DNA of 64,000 nt from Flexithrix dorotheae DSM 6795 (GTDB taxonomy: Bacteria > Bacteroidota > Bacteroidia > Cytophagales > Flammeovirgaceae), in NCBI RefSeq assembly GCF_000379765.1, contig NZ_KB903476.1:434204-498203 (forward strand), read 5' to 3'. Shown in pieces: positions 37,183 to 45,503 of this stretch. The notes under the pieces are model-generated. The model had not been told where the DNA came from and did not search any database. It was given only the letters and a program-made list of their open reading frames with translations. The translations under genes were made by a program, and so were the position numbers. Every line of letters starts with the position of its first letter. Positions within the stretch are counted from its first letter, which is position 1.

Positions 37183-37524
37183 GATCTTTTAATTTTGAAA
37201 TATTCTGAATCTCCTCAATAATTAATGAGTGTTAATTCATGTTATAATAATAAGATTTGACAGTGCAGCAACCATTTTTCTTTTTTTAATGCAATTTAAA
37301 AAAATATGATTGATCTTTGCGCTTGCAAATTTTAGTTACAAAGTTACAAACCAAGCCGGTTGCTTTGCAAAGATACCAAACACTTGTTATCAATAATTGG
37401 CAGCCAATTTAAAAAAGTAACACAAAAGCAATTAAACCATCTGAAAGACCTGAATAAACAATACAGGCATTTTACCTTAATTAAAGGTGAATTTGCCAGT
37501 GGAATAAATTAGTTTTTGCAAAAG
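37183..37524. other. Divergent spacer between hisB and the EnvC-like gene
   Basis: It holds the hisB promoter and its leader of about 150 bases. The leader contains a 12-codon frame on the minus strand (37271-37233, MVAALSNLIIIT) that has no histidine codons. No clear promoter was found for the EnvC-like gene. Confidence 0.5.
37339..37371 (-). promoter_or_regulatory. Bacteroidota-type promoter of hisB
   Basis: On the minus strand TTTG (37371-37368), a 21-base spacer and TAACTTTG (37346-37339) match the TTTG-N19-21-TAnnTTTG consensus. Transcription should begin near 37332, giving a leader of about 150 bases before hisB. Confidence 0.55.
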
Positions 37525-38721
37525 ATGAGGTTATTTTCAACATTATATTTTTTATTAATTGCTTTTTCGTCATTAGCCCAGCAATCTAAAGAAAACTTAG
37601 AGAAAGAAAGACTTGCGCTGTTGATTAAGATAGAATCTACCAACGATATCTTAAAAAAAACTTCAAAGGAAAGGTTAAGCCATCAGGGGAAATTAAGGAT
37701 TCTAAATTCGCAGATTCATCAGAATATGTCCTTAATTAAAAATATTAATACAGAGCTGGCCATGATTGAGGAAGATGTAATTGAAACTAATGATATTCTT
37801 GAAGCGCTTCAAAAAGATTTGGAAGACCTGAAGAAGGAATACTCCAAAATGCTTTACTCTTCTTCCAAAATGAATCAGCAGGAAGGCTACCAGAAACTTT
37901 CATTTTTACTGGCCAGCAAGACTATGAACCAATTCCTTTCCAGACTCAATTATTTTGAGCAATACCAGGACACCCGTAAATATCAGATGAATCAGATTAT
38001 TCAGGTGAAAGACATGCTGGAAAAGAAAAAAATATTTCTTCAGGAAAGAAAGGAAGACAGGATGGTATTGCTCCAAACTGAAAAGAGACAAAAGAATAAG
38101 CTTTTAGCACTGAGGAAAGAACAAAAAACACTTTTTTCCCAAGTTGTTACTAAAGAGGAAGACTTAAAAACCGAAATTGAAAAGGAAAAAGAAAACTTTA
38201 ATAATCTGAATACTTTGTTGGCGGAAATTATCGCCAACGATCTCAAAAAGATTTCCACAGGGGAAATGGGTTCCGATTTGTTTAAGCTAACTCCGGAAGC
38301 TCAAATTGTATCAGATAGCTTCCAGTTAAACAGGTCCAATTTGATCTGGCCGGTGAAGAAAGGTTTTATTGCCGAAAGGTTTGGGAAACAACCACATCCG
38401 GTTTTGGAAAAAATCTGGGTGGAAAACCTGGGAGTAGATATCGTTACCAGTGAATCAGAAGAAGTCAGGGCCGTGTTCGATGGAAAGGTGGCGGCTGTAA
38501 ACAAGGTAGTAGGCCTCAACTACGTAGTGACTTTACAACACGGAGATTACTATACAGTTTATGCGAATGTGAAAAATGTTTCCGTTCGGGTGGGTCAGTA
38601 TGTAAAACGAAAAACGGCATTAGCCAAAGTAGTTTCCAATCAAAGCAAAATCCCCGAATTGCAATTTCAGATCTGGCACAATCAAAACAGGTTAGATCCT
38701 GAATTATGGCTGGCTCATTAA
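37525..38721 (+). CDS. EnvC-like murein hydrolase activator (coiled coil plus degenerate M23 domain)
   Basis: A 398-residue exported protein; the start at 37525 (MRLFSTLYF) gives a clean signal peptide ending SSLAQ. A long coiled coil (about 20-245) precedes a C-terminal LytM/M23 domain (about 270-398). The zinc ligands of active M23 enzymes look lost: where HxxxD is expected there is ENLGVD, the HxH-type position reads LQFQIW, and the TVYAH position reads TVYANV. This is the pattern of EnvC, which activates amidases at the division septum instead of cutting murein itself. FtsEX partners are not adjacent. It has its own terminator. Confidence 0.85.
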   Translation: MRLFSTLYFLLIAFSSLAQQSKENLEKERLALLIKIESTNDILKKTSKERLSHQGKLRILNSQIHQNMSLIKNINTELAMIEEDVIETNDILEALQKDLEDLKKEYSKMLYSSSKMNQQEGYQKLSFLLASKTMNQFLSRLNYFEQYQDTRKYQMNQIIQVKDMLEKKKIFLQERKEDRMVLLQTEKRQKNKLLALRKEQKTLFSQVVTKEEDLKTEIEKEKENFNNLNTLLAEIIANDLKKISTGEMGSDLFKLTPEAQIVSDSFQLNRSNLIWPVKKGFIAERFGKQPHPVLEKIWVENLGVDIVTSESEEVRAVFDGKVAAVNKVVGLNYVVTLQHGDYYTVYANVKNVSVRVGQYVKRKTALAKVVSNQSKIPELQFQIWHNQNRLDPELWLAH

Positions 38722-38736
38722 TTATGAGCCTTTTTT
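38712..38736 (+). terminator. Terminator of the EnvC-like gene
   Basis: GGCTCAT/ATGAGCC arms (38712-38718, 38724-38730) and a T-run. The left arm lies in the last codons and the stop codon is in the loop. Confidence 0.8.
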
Positions 38737-39101
38737 ATTTTCTTCAGGTTTAGTTTTCAATTTCAATAACTCCCTTTTTAAAGAATAATCCACTCCTTCC
38801 ATTTTTAGTTATTTTGTTTTTTCAAAAACTTTAAGCACCAGTGCTCCACACCGGGTACTCCACACCGGGTGCTCCACACCGGGAACTATTATTTCCGAGG
38901 AAAAATAATACACAATTAATTTTGGATTACTAATTCAATGAATAACCTGTATTATCTATTTAAAGGTTGAAAAATTTAGCGTAAGTCCTTTAATAATCGA
39001 ATTTTATTTCTAATTTGAGAAATCAATAACAAGCTGTAAATAAGAATTTATTTACAAGCTATTTTTTCTTTTATCATTCCCTTCTTATCACTTCATGTAC
39101 T
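38722..39101. other. Spacer before the M15 peptidase gene
   Basis: AT-rich spacer of 380 bases with the end of the EnvC-like terminator at its left edge and a GC-rich 14-bp tandem repeat at 38842-38883. No coding frame and no clear promoter seen. Confidence 0.5.
38842..38883. repeat. 14-bp tandem repeat, three copies
   Basis: Three head-to-tail copies of TGCTCCACACCGGG; the middle copy differs at one base (TACTCC). The block is much richer in GC than the surrounding AT-rich spacer. It cannot be a CRISPR because there are no spacers. Adjacent copies could fold into small CCGG-based hairpins. Confidence 0.9.
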
Positions 39102-40235
39102 ATGGATGGTCATTTTTATATTGTCGATTTATTGGAAAAGAAAACTATTAAAGAAATCCTCAGAAAAGGCTCTGGCTCAAAACCGGAAATTCAGGAATTG
39201 CAAACCATTTTGTATGAAATGGGATTTGGGAAAAAATTAAAATGGGATGTTTATCATGCAGATGGCGATTATGGAAGATTAACAGCAAGTGCCATTAAAG
39301 ATTTGAGCAAACGAAATAATATCATTAGCAATGGTGATATTGTTTCGGAAGAAATTGCCGGGGTCATCATAAAATTATATGATATTCTGGATGAAGTACA
39401 GCAATTGAACAGTGATATTTATAATGGGAATTATAAAAAAAGATACAGAAGAGGAAGTAAATACAAAAATGAAGTTGCCGGTTTGCAAACTTTATTAAAT
39501 GCCATGGGCTATGGAAAGGAGCTCAATTGGGAAACTTACCAAAATGATGGTATTTACGGCAAAGGAACCACAAAAGCAGTTTTACAATTTGCTGTTCACC
39601 GAAAAATTAAGTCCAAAGGAGAATACCTTACGAAAAGGATGTGTAAGAAAATTGTAAGTGAATTTTCCAAGTATTATGGAAGGGACTGGAAGATCACCCG
39701 GAAATCTTTGGAACTCTCCATTAACAATAAGCCCAATCAAAACAGGCAACCTGAAGAGGCTCCACCAATGCCAACTTCTGCTTTGGTTACTTATTCTGAC
39801 ACTCATTTCGTTGGGAAGAAAATCACCTGCGATGTTGAATTTGTCCCTGCACTAAAAAGGATAAATGCTTATGCCGCAAAGCACGATATTAAAATTTTGA
39901 TTACCAGTTCTTTCAGAACTTCCATTGAAGTGCCCGGAGCAATTGTTACTCCGGCCAGAATGTCCAATCATATGGCCGGGCACGGTATAGATATGAATAT
40001 TAAATATGGTCCCACTTATTCAAAACTTTGTAATTCCAAATGCCTGGGAAAGCGCCTGCCCTCGCAAATTGCCCAATTTATTGAAGAAATACGAAACGAC
40101 CCGGAATTGAGGTGGGGAGGAGATTTTAGAAAATCCGATCCTGTTCATATTGACGATCATCTAAATAAAGATCCTGAAAAATGGAAAAAAAGATATGATG
40201 CGGTGCAAAAAGCAAGAAAACTAGGGTTGGCTTAA
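39102..40235 (+). CDS. M15-type DD/LD-carboxypeptidase with two peptidoglycan-binding repeats
   Basis: A 377-residue protein. Two similar N-terminal repeats (about 20-95 and 115-185) each contain an LQTLLNAMGYGKELNWETY-type stretch and a D(G)xYGxxT loop, like peptidoglycan-binding domains. A C-terminal M15 (VanY-like) domain (about 235-365) has H290 and D297 in the SNHMAGHGID motif and H349 in WGGDF...DPVHID, the three zinc ligands. Such enzymes trim murein stem peptides. There is no signal peptide or membrane segment, so how it reaches the wall is unclear; this recalls phage endolysins, though no phage genes are near. It ends at a bidirectional terminator. Confidence 0.82.
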   Translation: MDGHFYIVDLLEKKTIKEILRKGSGSKPEIQELQTILYEMGFGKKLKWDVYHADGDYGRLTASAIKDLSKRNNIISNGDIVSEEIAGVIIKLYDILDEVQQLNSDIYNGNYKKRYRRGSKYKNEVAGLQTLLNAMGYGKELNWETYQNDGIYGKGTTKAVLQFAVHRKIKSKGEYLTKRMCKKIVSEFSKYYGRDWKITRKSLELSINNKPNQNRQPEEAPPMPTSALVTYSDTHFVGKKITCDVEFVPALKRINAYAAKHDIKILITSSFRTSIEVPGAIVTPARMSNHMAGHGIDMNIKYGPTYSKLCNSKCLGKRLPSQIAQFIEEIRNDPELRWGGDFRKSDPVHIDDHLNKDPEKWKKRYDAVQKARKLGLA

Positions 40236-40238
40236 ATT

Positions 40239-40275
40239 AAAAAAGGACTGGAATTGAAAACCCCAGTCCTTTTTT
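40239..40275. terminator. Bidirectional terminator
   Basis: 13-bp arms (40239-40251 and 40263-40275) with A- and T-runs at both ends, between the convergent M15 peptidase and symporter genes. Confidence 0.85.
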
Positions 40276-40292
40276 AATAATACTTTAGAAGA

Positions 40293-41966
40293 CTATTTTT
40301 CGTCCTTAGGCCATTCTCTGTTAAATTCAAGCCAGTAGTCTTTTACGGTTTGTTTCATGTCTTTATGCAGCAGCACAATTCCCAAAAGGTTTGGCAGGGT
40401 CATTAAGGCAATGGTAATGCCTGAAAGTGTCCAAATTATGGTGGTGTCTACAAATGAAGCAAGGAAAAACCCAATTACGTACACTATTCTGAAGTAAATA
40501 ATTCCCTTTACTCCTACCAAAAATGTAATGGCTCTATCGCCATAATAGGACCAGGAAATGGCTGTGGAAAAAGCAAATAAAAGCAATCCAATTGATACAA
40601 TATATTGCCCAAAATCACCAAAAAAGCTTCGTTTAAATGCTTCTGCAGTCAAAGGAGCACTATGGATTAATGATTTTCCATTGATTACCACTGAATTGGT
40701 TTGGTCCAGCGCACCATTGGTTACGGAGATATTACCGCTGAACTTTGCCCCCTCCGCATCAAATACTTCCATATCCTCAGCCACAGATCTGGCGTGCATA
40801 ATGGTCAGTTCATTGGTAATTTTGCCATTTTCTACGATTAAATCACCAGTGTATAAAGCCACTACACCACCCTGGGTAAGGTACTTGGAAAGAATTTCTT
40901 TATCAGTTTTATTATTTTCATCATATACTTTCTCAAAAACCGTGATATCCGCATATTGGAACTGGTTTTCATGCTTTTCATTCCAAACACCAGAAGAAAG
41001 TAATACCAAGCCGGTGATTGTACATATCACTATAGTATCTATAAAGGGTTCTAAAATTGCTACTACTCCTTCTGAAACCGGCTCGTGTGCTCTTGCTGCA
41101 GCGTGGGCAATTGGTGCTGAACCTTGTCCTGCTTCATTAGAGAATAATCCTCTGTTCACCCCTCTGTTGATGGCAAATGCCATAGTGGCTCCTAAAAATC
41201 CACCTGTTGCTGCAGTTCCGGAAAAAATATCTGCAAAAATGGAAATAAAGGAAGGAACAATGTTTTCTATATTATAAAAAATTACCCCCAGAGCCCCTAT
41301 AAAATAGACAATAGCCATCCCCGGAACCAATTTTTCCGTTACCCGGGCAATCCTTTTTATTCCTCCAATAATTACAAACCCAAGGATAACGGCAAGCACA
41401 GCCCCCGTTATGATATGATCTATGCCAAATGTGGCGAAGATGGAATTTGAAATACTATTGATTTGAGGCAAACTTCCGGTTCCGAATGCAGATAGCACCG
41501 TAGCAATGGCAAAAATGACTGCCATCCATTTCATGTTTAATTTATTTTTCATGAAGTACATAGGCCCACCTGCTATTTTACCTTCATCATCTTTTTCCCT
41601 GTATTTGTGGGATAGGGTCACCTCCACAAACTTAGTGGTCATACCCAAAAAAGCAGTTACCAACATCCAGAATAAAGCTGCTGGTCCGCCCAGGTGGATA
41701 GCCAAGGCTACACCTGCAATGTTTCCAGTACCAACAGTTCCGGAAAGTGCAGTAGCCAATGCCTGAAAGTGGGAAGTATCTCCCGAATCATCAGCTTTAT
41801 CATATTTCCCACTCACTACCCTAAGGGCATGGCGGAAATAGCGAATTTGAGGAAATTTAAGATAGAGGGTAAAGAAAAGACCTGTCCCCAAAAGACAGAA
41901 AATAAACCAGGTGCTTCCACCTATATACCCGTCAATCTGGGCCAGAATATCGTTAAGTTCTTGCAT
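40293..41966 (-). CDS. Sodium:alanine symporter (AGCS family) with an extra soluble insertion
   Basis: A 557-residue polytopic transporter. AGCS landmarks are clear: [27 protein letters not shown] (in blocks from residue 75 on), GGPMYFM (133-139), [21 protein letters not shown] (271-291) and [19 protein letters not shown] (461-479). Family members import alanine or glycine with sodium and usually have about 450-490 residues. Here about 115 extra residues (327-443) lie between GVWNE and [10 protein letters not shown]; this stretch is hydrophilic, with strands such as [16 protein letters not shown], and probably lies outside the membrane. Single gene. Substrate alanine or glycine is inferred from the family. 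Confidence 0.92.
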   Translation of the reverse strand: MQELNDILAQIDGYIGGSTWFIFCLLGTGLFFTLYLKFPQIRYFRHALRVVSGKYDKADDSGDTSHFQALATALSGTVGTGNIAGVALAIHLGGPAALFWMLVTAFLGMTTKFVEVTLSHKYREKDDEGKIAGGPMYFMKNKLNMKWMAVIFAIATVLSAFGTGSLPQINSISNSIFATFGIDHIITGAVLAVILGFVIIGGIKRIARVTEKLVPGMAIVYFIGALGVIFYNIENIVPSFISIFADIFSGTAATGGFLGATMAFAINRGVNRGLFSNEAGQGSAPIAHAAARAHEPVSEGVVAILEPFIDTIVICTITGLVLLSSGVWNEKHENQFQYADITVFEKVYDENNKTDKEILSKYLTQGGVVALYTGDLIVENGKITNELTIMHARSVAEDMEVFDAEGAKFSGNISVTNGALDQTNSVVINGKSLIHSAPLTAEAFKRSFFGDFGQYIVSIGLLLFAFSTAISWSYYGDRAITFLVGVKGIIYFRIVYVIGFFLASFVDTTIIWTLSGITIALMTLPNLLGIVLLHKDMKQTVKDYWLEFNREWPKDEK

Positions 41967-42112
41967 AGAGTTTTAATGTATTGTTAGTTTATCCTGAATG
42001 GAATTTAATTCAGGCAGTAAATTTAGCAGAATAATTGATTTTATGAATTCAGGACGGGATAAAAGGTTAAAAAACCGTTTTATTGAAGCAAAGAAAACCG
42101 GTGGCAGAAAAT

Positions 42113-42706
42113 TTAGTTCAGATCTCGTTTTCTACATTTATTAATAGGACAAAGTTTAATTACTGGGAGTTTAACGAATTCCTGCGTCTTCTCAAAAATT
42201 AAATTATGCATTATTAGTTCATCGTTCTTCAAAACCTGCTCTTTAAATTCTTTATAGGTCAATCCAGTTTCTTTTGCGTATACAACCAAAGTTACACTTG
42301 TATTTTTATTTGGTGATATAACAATAGGCAAATCATTTAAACCATACCCACGGATATGATAATCATTATATTCTAAATAGTTCGAGACTAATTTTAATTT
42401 TTTTGGAAAAAACTTAAGGTCTTGAGCGTTTTTATTAAAAACAGTAAGATTTATTGTGGTGACTGGTTTTTGGAAATAAGTATTATAAAACAGAAAAGTC
42501 TTGACTTTTAATTGAATACTATCTTCAAATGAGATCTTATATCCATTATTTACAGTCTGAGGATCAGAAATATAATACGCTGGAAATTGACCACAATCCT
42601 TGGATAAAAGACAAAAGGGAAGATAATCACTACACCCCCAGTTAATTGTGGATATTATAGCAAATACAGTAATTAGTTTGACTCTTCTGATCAATTTTCC
42701 TGTCAA
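42113..42706 (-). CDS. Lipoprotein of unknown function
   Basis: A 197-residue protein with a basic N-terminus, hydrophobic segment and lipobox INWGC (C25), so it is probably lipidated. The rest is beta-rich and has no domain I recognise; the C-terminus is basic with two cysteines (LCPINKCRKR). No operon partner: the symporter and hflX on either side have their own signals. Function unknown. Confidence 0.65.
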   Translation of the reverse strand: MTGKLIRRVKLITVFAIISTINWGCSDYLPFCLLSKDCGQFPAYYISDPQTVNNGYKISFEDSIQLKVKTFLFYNTYFQKPVTTINLTVFNKNAQDLKFFPKKLKLVSNYLEYNDYHIRGYGLNDLPIVISPNKNTSVTLVVYAKETGLTYKEFKEQVLKNDELIMHNLIFEKTQEFVKLPVIKLCPINKCRKRDLN

Positions 42707-42759
42707 GACATCCTGTTAAAAAAAAGAATAAACAATATCTATTTTCATATCAAAAAAAA

Positions 42760-42786
42760 GGAATTTACATCGATTATGTAAATTCC
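42760..42786 (-). terminator. Terminator of hflX
   Basis: 11-bp perfect arms GGAATTTACAT and ATGTAAATTCC with a 5-base loop; followed on the minus strand by eight Ts. Confidence 0.85.
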
Positions 42787-42805
42787 TGATAATTCTATGG
42801 TCTAA

Positions 42806-44029
42806 TTACTCTTCTTCATTCAACCAAAGCTGGTTGTAATCGAATTTCTGATGGTTTGGAAAAATTTTATAATATTCATCCGAGACCTTTTTGAAGATCT
42901 CTTTTCGCAGAGTATCAAAGTTTTCTTTTTTAGCCGCAGAGATGAAAATGGCATCTATATTTTTGGCAATATAATGTTCTTCCACTTCTGCTAAAGTGGC
43001 TGGCGGATGCTCTTCGAATGGCGGATATTCCTTATTTTTAAAGAGATCAATTTTATTGAAAATCATTAAAGTAGGCTTATCCTGCGCATTAATTTCCATC
43101 AGGGTTTTATTCACCACTTCAATGTGCTCCTCAAATGAATCGTGGGAAATATCTACCACATGAAGTAGCAAATCCGCTTCTACAATCTCATCCAAAGTAG
43201 ACTTAAAACTTTCAATAAGTGTGGTGGGTAATTTCCTGATAAAACCTACCGTATCCGTAAGCAGGAAGGGAATATTATTGAGCACAATTTTACGAACTGT
43301 AGAGTCCACTGTGGCAAAAAGCTTGTTTTCTGCAAAAACATCAGCCTTCGCCAAAGCCCTCATAATGGTTGATTTACCCACATTGGTATAGCCAACAAGC
43401 GCCACCCGCACCGATCTGTCCCTAGATTTTCTTCTTACTGCACTTTGCTTGTCAATTTTTGCCAGCTTCTTTTTCAGAAGGGTAATTTTATCCCGAATAA
43501 TCCTTTTATCCGTTTCCAGTTCTGTTTCACCCGGGCCTCTCATACCAATACCCCCTTTTTGTCGGGAGTGGTGTGTCCAAAGGTTGGTTAACCTTGGTAA
43601 CATGTATTGATATTGTGCCAATTCTACCTGAGTTCTTGCCTGGGCAGTTTGTGCTCTCTTGGTAAAAATTTGCAGGATTAATAAACTTCGGTCAATGACC
43701 ATACAATCTTTAATGGCCCTGTCCAGATTTTTCACGTGCGCAGAGGAAAGGTCATCATCGAAAATGATCATATCAATTTCAAATGCCTTTACATAAGCCG
43801 CTATTTCTTCCAGTTTTCCCTTTCCCACAAAAGTTCTGGGATCTGGTTTTTCCAGTTTTTGAGTAAATGTTTTTACAGTTTCCACCCCAAGTGTTTTGGC
43901 TAAAAACTCCAATTCATCCAGATACTCATGCATTTTGTGTGGTGGCTGATTGTCAGTGGACACCGCTACCAACACTGCTTTTGCAGCCTGATTCTCCTTT
44001 TCCTTCGAATATTGAAATTCCTTCTTCAA
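42806..44029 (-). CDS. hflX: Ribosome-associated GTPase HflX
   Basis: A 407-residue GTPase. An N-terminal HflX domain (about 15-200) contains KPDPRTFVGKGK and the glycine-rich RGPGETELE (164-172). The G domain (about 205-370) shows GYTNVGKST (G1, 213-221), DTVGF (G3, 259-263) and NKID (G4). HflX binds the large ribosomal subunit and can split stalled ribosomes after stress. Cytoplasmic. It may be cotranscribed with lipA and the cytochrome b5 gene upstream, but a gap of about 105 bases leaves this open. Confidence 0.96.
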   Translation of the reverse strand: MKKEFQYSKEKENQAAKAVLVAVSTDNQPPHKMHEYLDELEFLAKTLGVETVKTFTQKLEKPDPRTFVGKGKLEEIAAYVKAFEIDMIIFDDDLSSAHVKNLDRAIKDCMVIDRSLLILQIFTKRAQTAQARTQVELAQYQYMLPRLTNLWTHHSRQKGGIGMRGPGETELETDKRIIRDKITLLKKKLAKIDKQSAVRRKSRDRSVRVALVGYTNVGKSTIMRALAKADVFAENKLFATVDSTVRKIVLNNIPFLLTDTVGFIRKLPTTLIESFKSTLDEIVEADLLLHVVDISHDSFEEHIEVVNKTLMEINAQDKPTLMIFNKIDLFKNKEYPPFEEHPPATLAEVEEHYIAKNIDAIFISAAKKENFDTLRKEIFKKVSDEYYKIFPNHQKFDYNQLWLNEEE

Positions 44030-44134
44030 ATTATCTCGCTATAAATAAATAATAAGTACCTGAGTTCCACTCAGGGAAACAAATTAAAAGGTTGTTATTT
44101 CAGTCCAATCACTTACTTTACAGTGGTTCAACTA

Positions 44135-44374
44135 TTATTTCAAAATGCCAACGACATCAAACTTATCGAATACATTGGCATTGTGAGGGGCATCGGCCAA
44201 TTCTTCTGTTAAATCCTGACCAGCCCAGTGTTCATAATGCTTTCCGTTTTTCCAAAGTCTGGATTTTTTTACATCATAAATTTTCCCCTGAAAGGCCACC
44301 CAGATTTCGGCTTTGTCGTTCCCGTTTCTTAAAGCCAGTTGATTTTTGGTAAAAACCGGTAAATCTTCATTCAT
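44135..44374 (-). CDS. Small cytochrome b5-like haem/steroid-binding protein
   Basis: A 79-residue single-domain protein of the cytochrome b5-like family: IWVAFQGKIYDVKKSRLWKN, then GKHYEHWAGQDLT and DAPHNANVF. Histidines H46, H49 and H64 and nearby tyrosines are candidate haem ligands; the classical HPGG motif is replaced, as in the membrane-associated progesterone-receptor branch. No signal peptide, so cytoplasmic. It starts 18 bases after the lipA stop on the same strand and is probably cotranscribed with it. Role unknown. Confidence 0.85.
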   Translation of the reverse strand: MNEDLPVFTKNQLALRNGNDKAEIWVAFQGKIYDVKKSRLWKNGKHYEHWAGQDLTEELADAPHNANVFDKFDVVGILK

Positions 44375-44392
44375 AAAACCAAACCAGGCTAA

Positions 44393-45274
44393 TTAAACAT
44401 TTACATGTCGCTCAGCATGGTAAGAAGACCTCACCAAAGGACCTGATTCTACATATTTCAAACCTCTTTTTAAACCTTCTTCCTTAAAGAATTCAAATTT
44501 ATCAGGGTGAATAAATTCTTCCACTTCAAGGTGCATTTTGGTAGGTTGCAGGTATTGACCTAAAGTTAAAATATCCAATCCCTGTTCTACCAAATCATCC
44601 ATTAATTTGAATACTTCCTCATCAGTTTCCCCTAAACCCAGCATGGCTCCTGTTTTGGTTCTTTTCCCAAATTCCTTAATTCTCCTTATTTGCTCCAGAC
44701 TTCTGGCATATTTCCCTTGTGGCCTTACAGTTCTGTACAAGCTTTCCACTGTTTCCATGTTATGAGAAACTACTTCCTGTCCGGCTTCTATCATTCTGTA
44801 AAGTGCATCCCAATTTCCCCGAACATCAGGAATCAGGGTTTCTATAGTCGTTTCTGGACTAATTTTCTTTATTTCCACTACGGTCTGATACCAGATCTCT
44901 GCTCCTCTGTCCTTCAATTCATCCCTGTTCACTGAAGTAAGCACAGCATGTTTTACTTTCATCAGTTTAATCGCCTCTGCTACACGCTTTGGTTCATCAG
45001 TATCGTACTCAGTTGGTCTTCCCGTTGCCACAGCACAAAAAGAACATCCTCTGGTACACACATTTCCCAAAATCATAAAAGTAGCTGTTCCCGCTCCCCA
45101 ACACTCTCCCATATTCGGGCAATTTCCACTTTCACAAATAGTATGTAATTTATACTGATCCACCAGACTCCTTACCTTCTTAAACTCAGGTCCGACTGGT
45201 AGTTTTACCCTTAGCCAGTTCGGTTTCTTTTTTCTCTCTGGTTGATCTTTTGAAATAACTGGTAGCTCTATCAT
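44393..45274 (-). CDS. lipA: Lipoyl synthase
   Basis: A radical-SAM enzyme of 293 residues from the ATG at 45274 (MIELPVIS); a longer start at 45337 is disfavoured because a TAnnTTTG box covers it. It inserts two sulfur atoms into octanoylated carrier domains to make lipoate. Both iron-sulfur cluster motifs are intact: [12 protein letters not shown] for the auxiliary cluster and CTRGCSFC for the radical-SAM cluster. [16 protein letters not shown] and GLGETDEEV are typical family blocks. lipB is not adjacent; the next gene is a small cytochrome b5. Confidence 0.96.
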   Translation of the reverse strand: MIELPVISKDQPERKKKPNWLRVKLPVGPEFKKVRSLVDQYKLHTICESGNCPNMGECWGAGTATFMILGNVCTRGCSFCAVATGRPTEYDTDEPKRVAEAIKLMKVKHAVLTSVNRDELKDRGAEIWYQTVVEIKKISPETTIETLIPDVRGNWDALYRMIEAGQEVVSHNMETVESLYRTVRPQGKYARSLEQIRRIKEFGKRTKTGAMLGLGETDEEVFKLMDDLVEQGLDILTLGQYLQPTKMHLEVEEFIHPDKFEFFKEEGLKRGLKYVESGPLVRSSYHAERHVNV

Positions 45275-45334
45275 GATGTCTTTCTTTTTTTCTACAAGTG
45301 GTGATGTTTTTATTCCTCTAACAACACCTGCCTG

Positions 45335-45342
45335 CAAAAATA
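45335..45342 (-). promoter_or_regulatory. Possible -7 box of the lipA unit
   Basis: Minus-strand TATTTTTG fits TAnnTTTG. A start site a few bases downstream would exclude the ATG at 45337 and leave the ATG at 45274. No clear -33 motif. Confidence 0.35.
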
Positions 45343-45428
45343 GTTTATTCCCGTGTCTTTTAAAATCTTAGGGTTGTTTCATTTCTGGTGGGGAATTATT
45401 CAGTCTTTATTTTAAAAAAAACAAAAGC

Positions 45429-45450
45429 ACAAGGGAGATCGATCTCTTGT
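45429..45450 (-). terminator. Terminator of the PD40-amidohydrolase gene
   Basis: Hairpin with GAGATC/GATCTC inner stem and ACAA/TTGT outer stem around a 2-base bulge; followed on the minus strand by a T-rich run. Confidence 0.6.
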
Positions 45451-45503
45451 ACCATTTTTTACCAGTAATGAATAATCGGGTCAAGCAGCATGCTTGGCTT
45501 GTT

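Noticed and set aside
37233..37271. Histidine attenuator leader peptide before hisB
   Set aside because: The short frame has no histidine codons and no clear terminator/antiterminator pair was seen.
38842..38883. Possible CRISPR array
   Set aside because: Repeats are only 14 bp and directly abutting, with no spacers and no cas genes.
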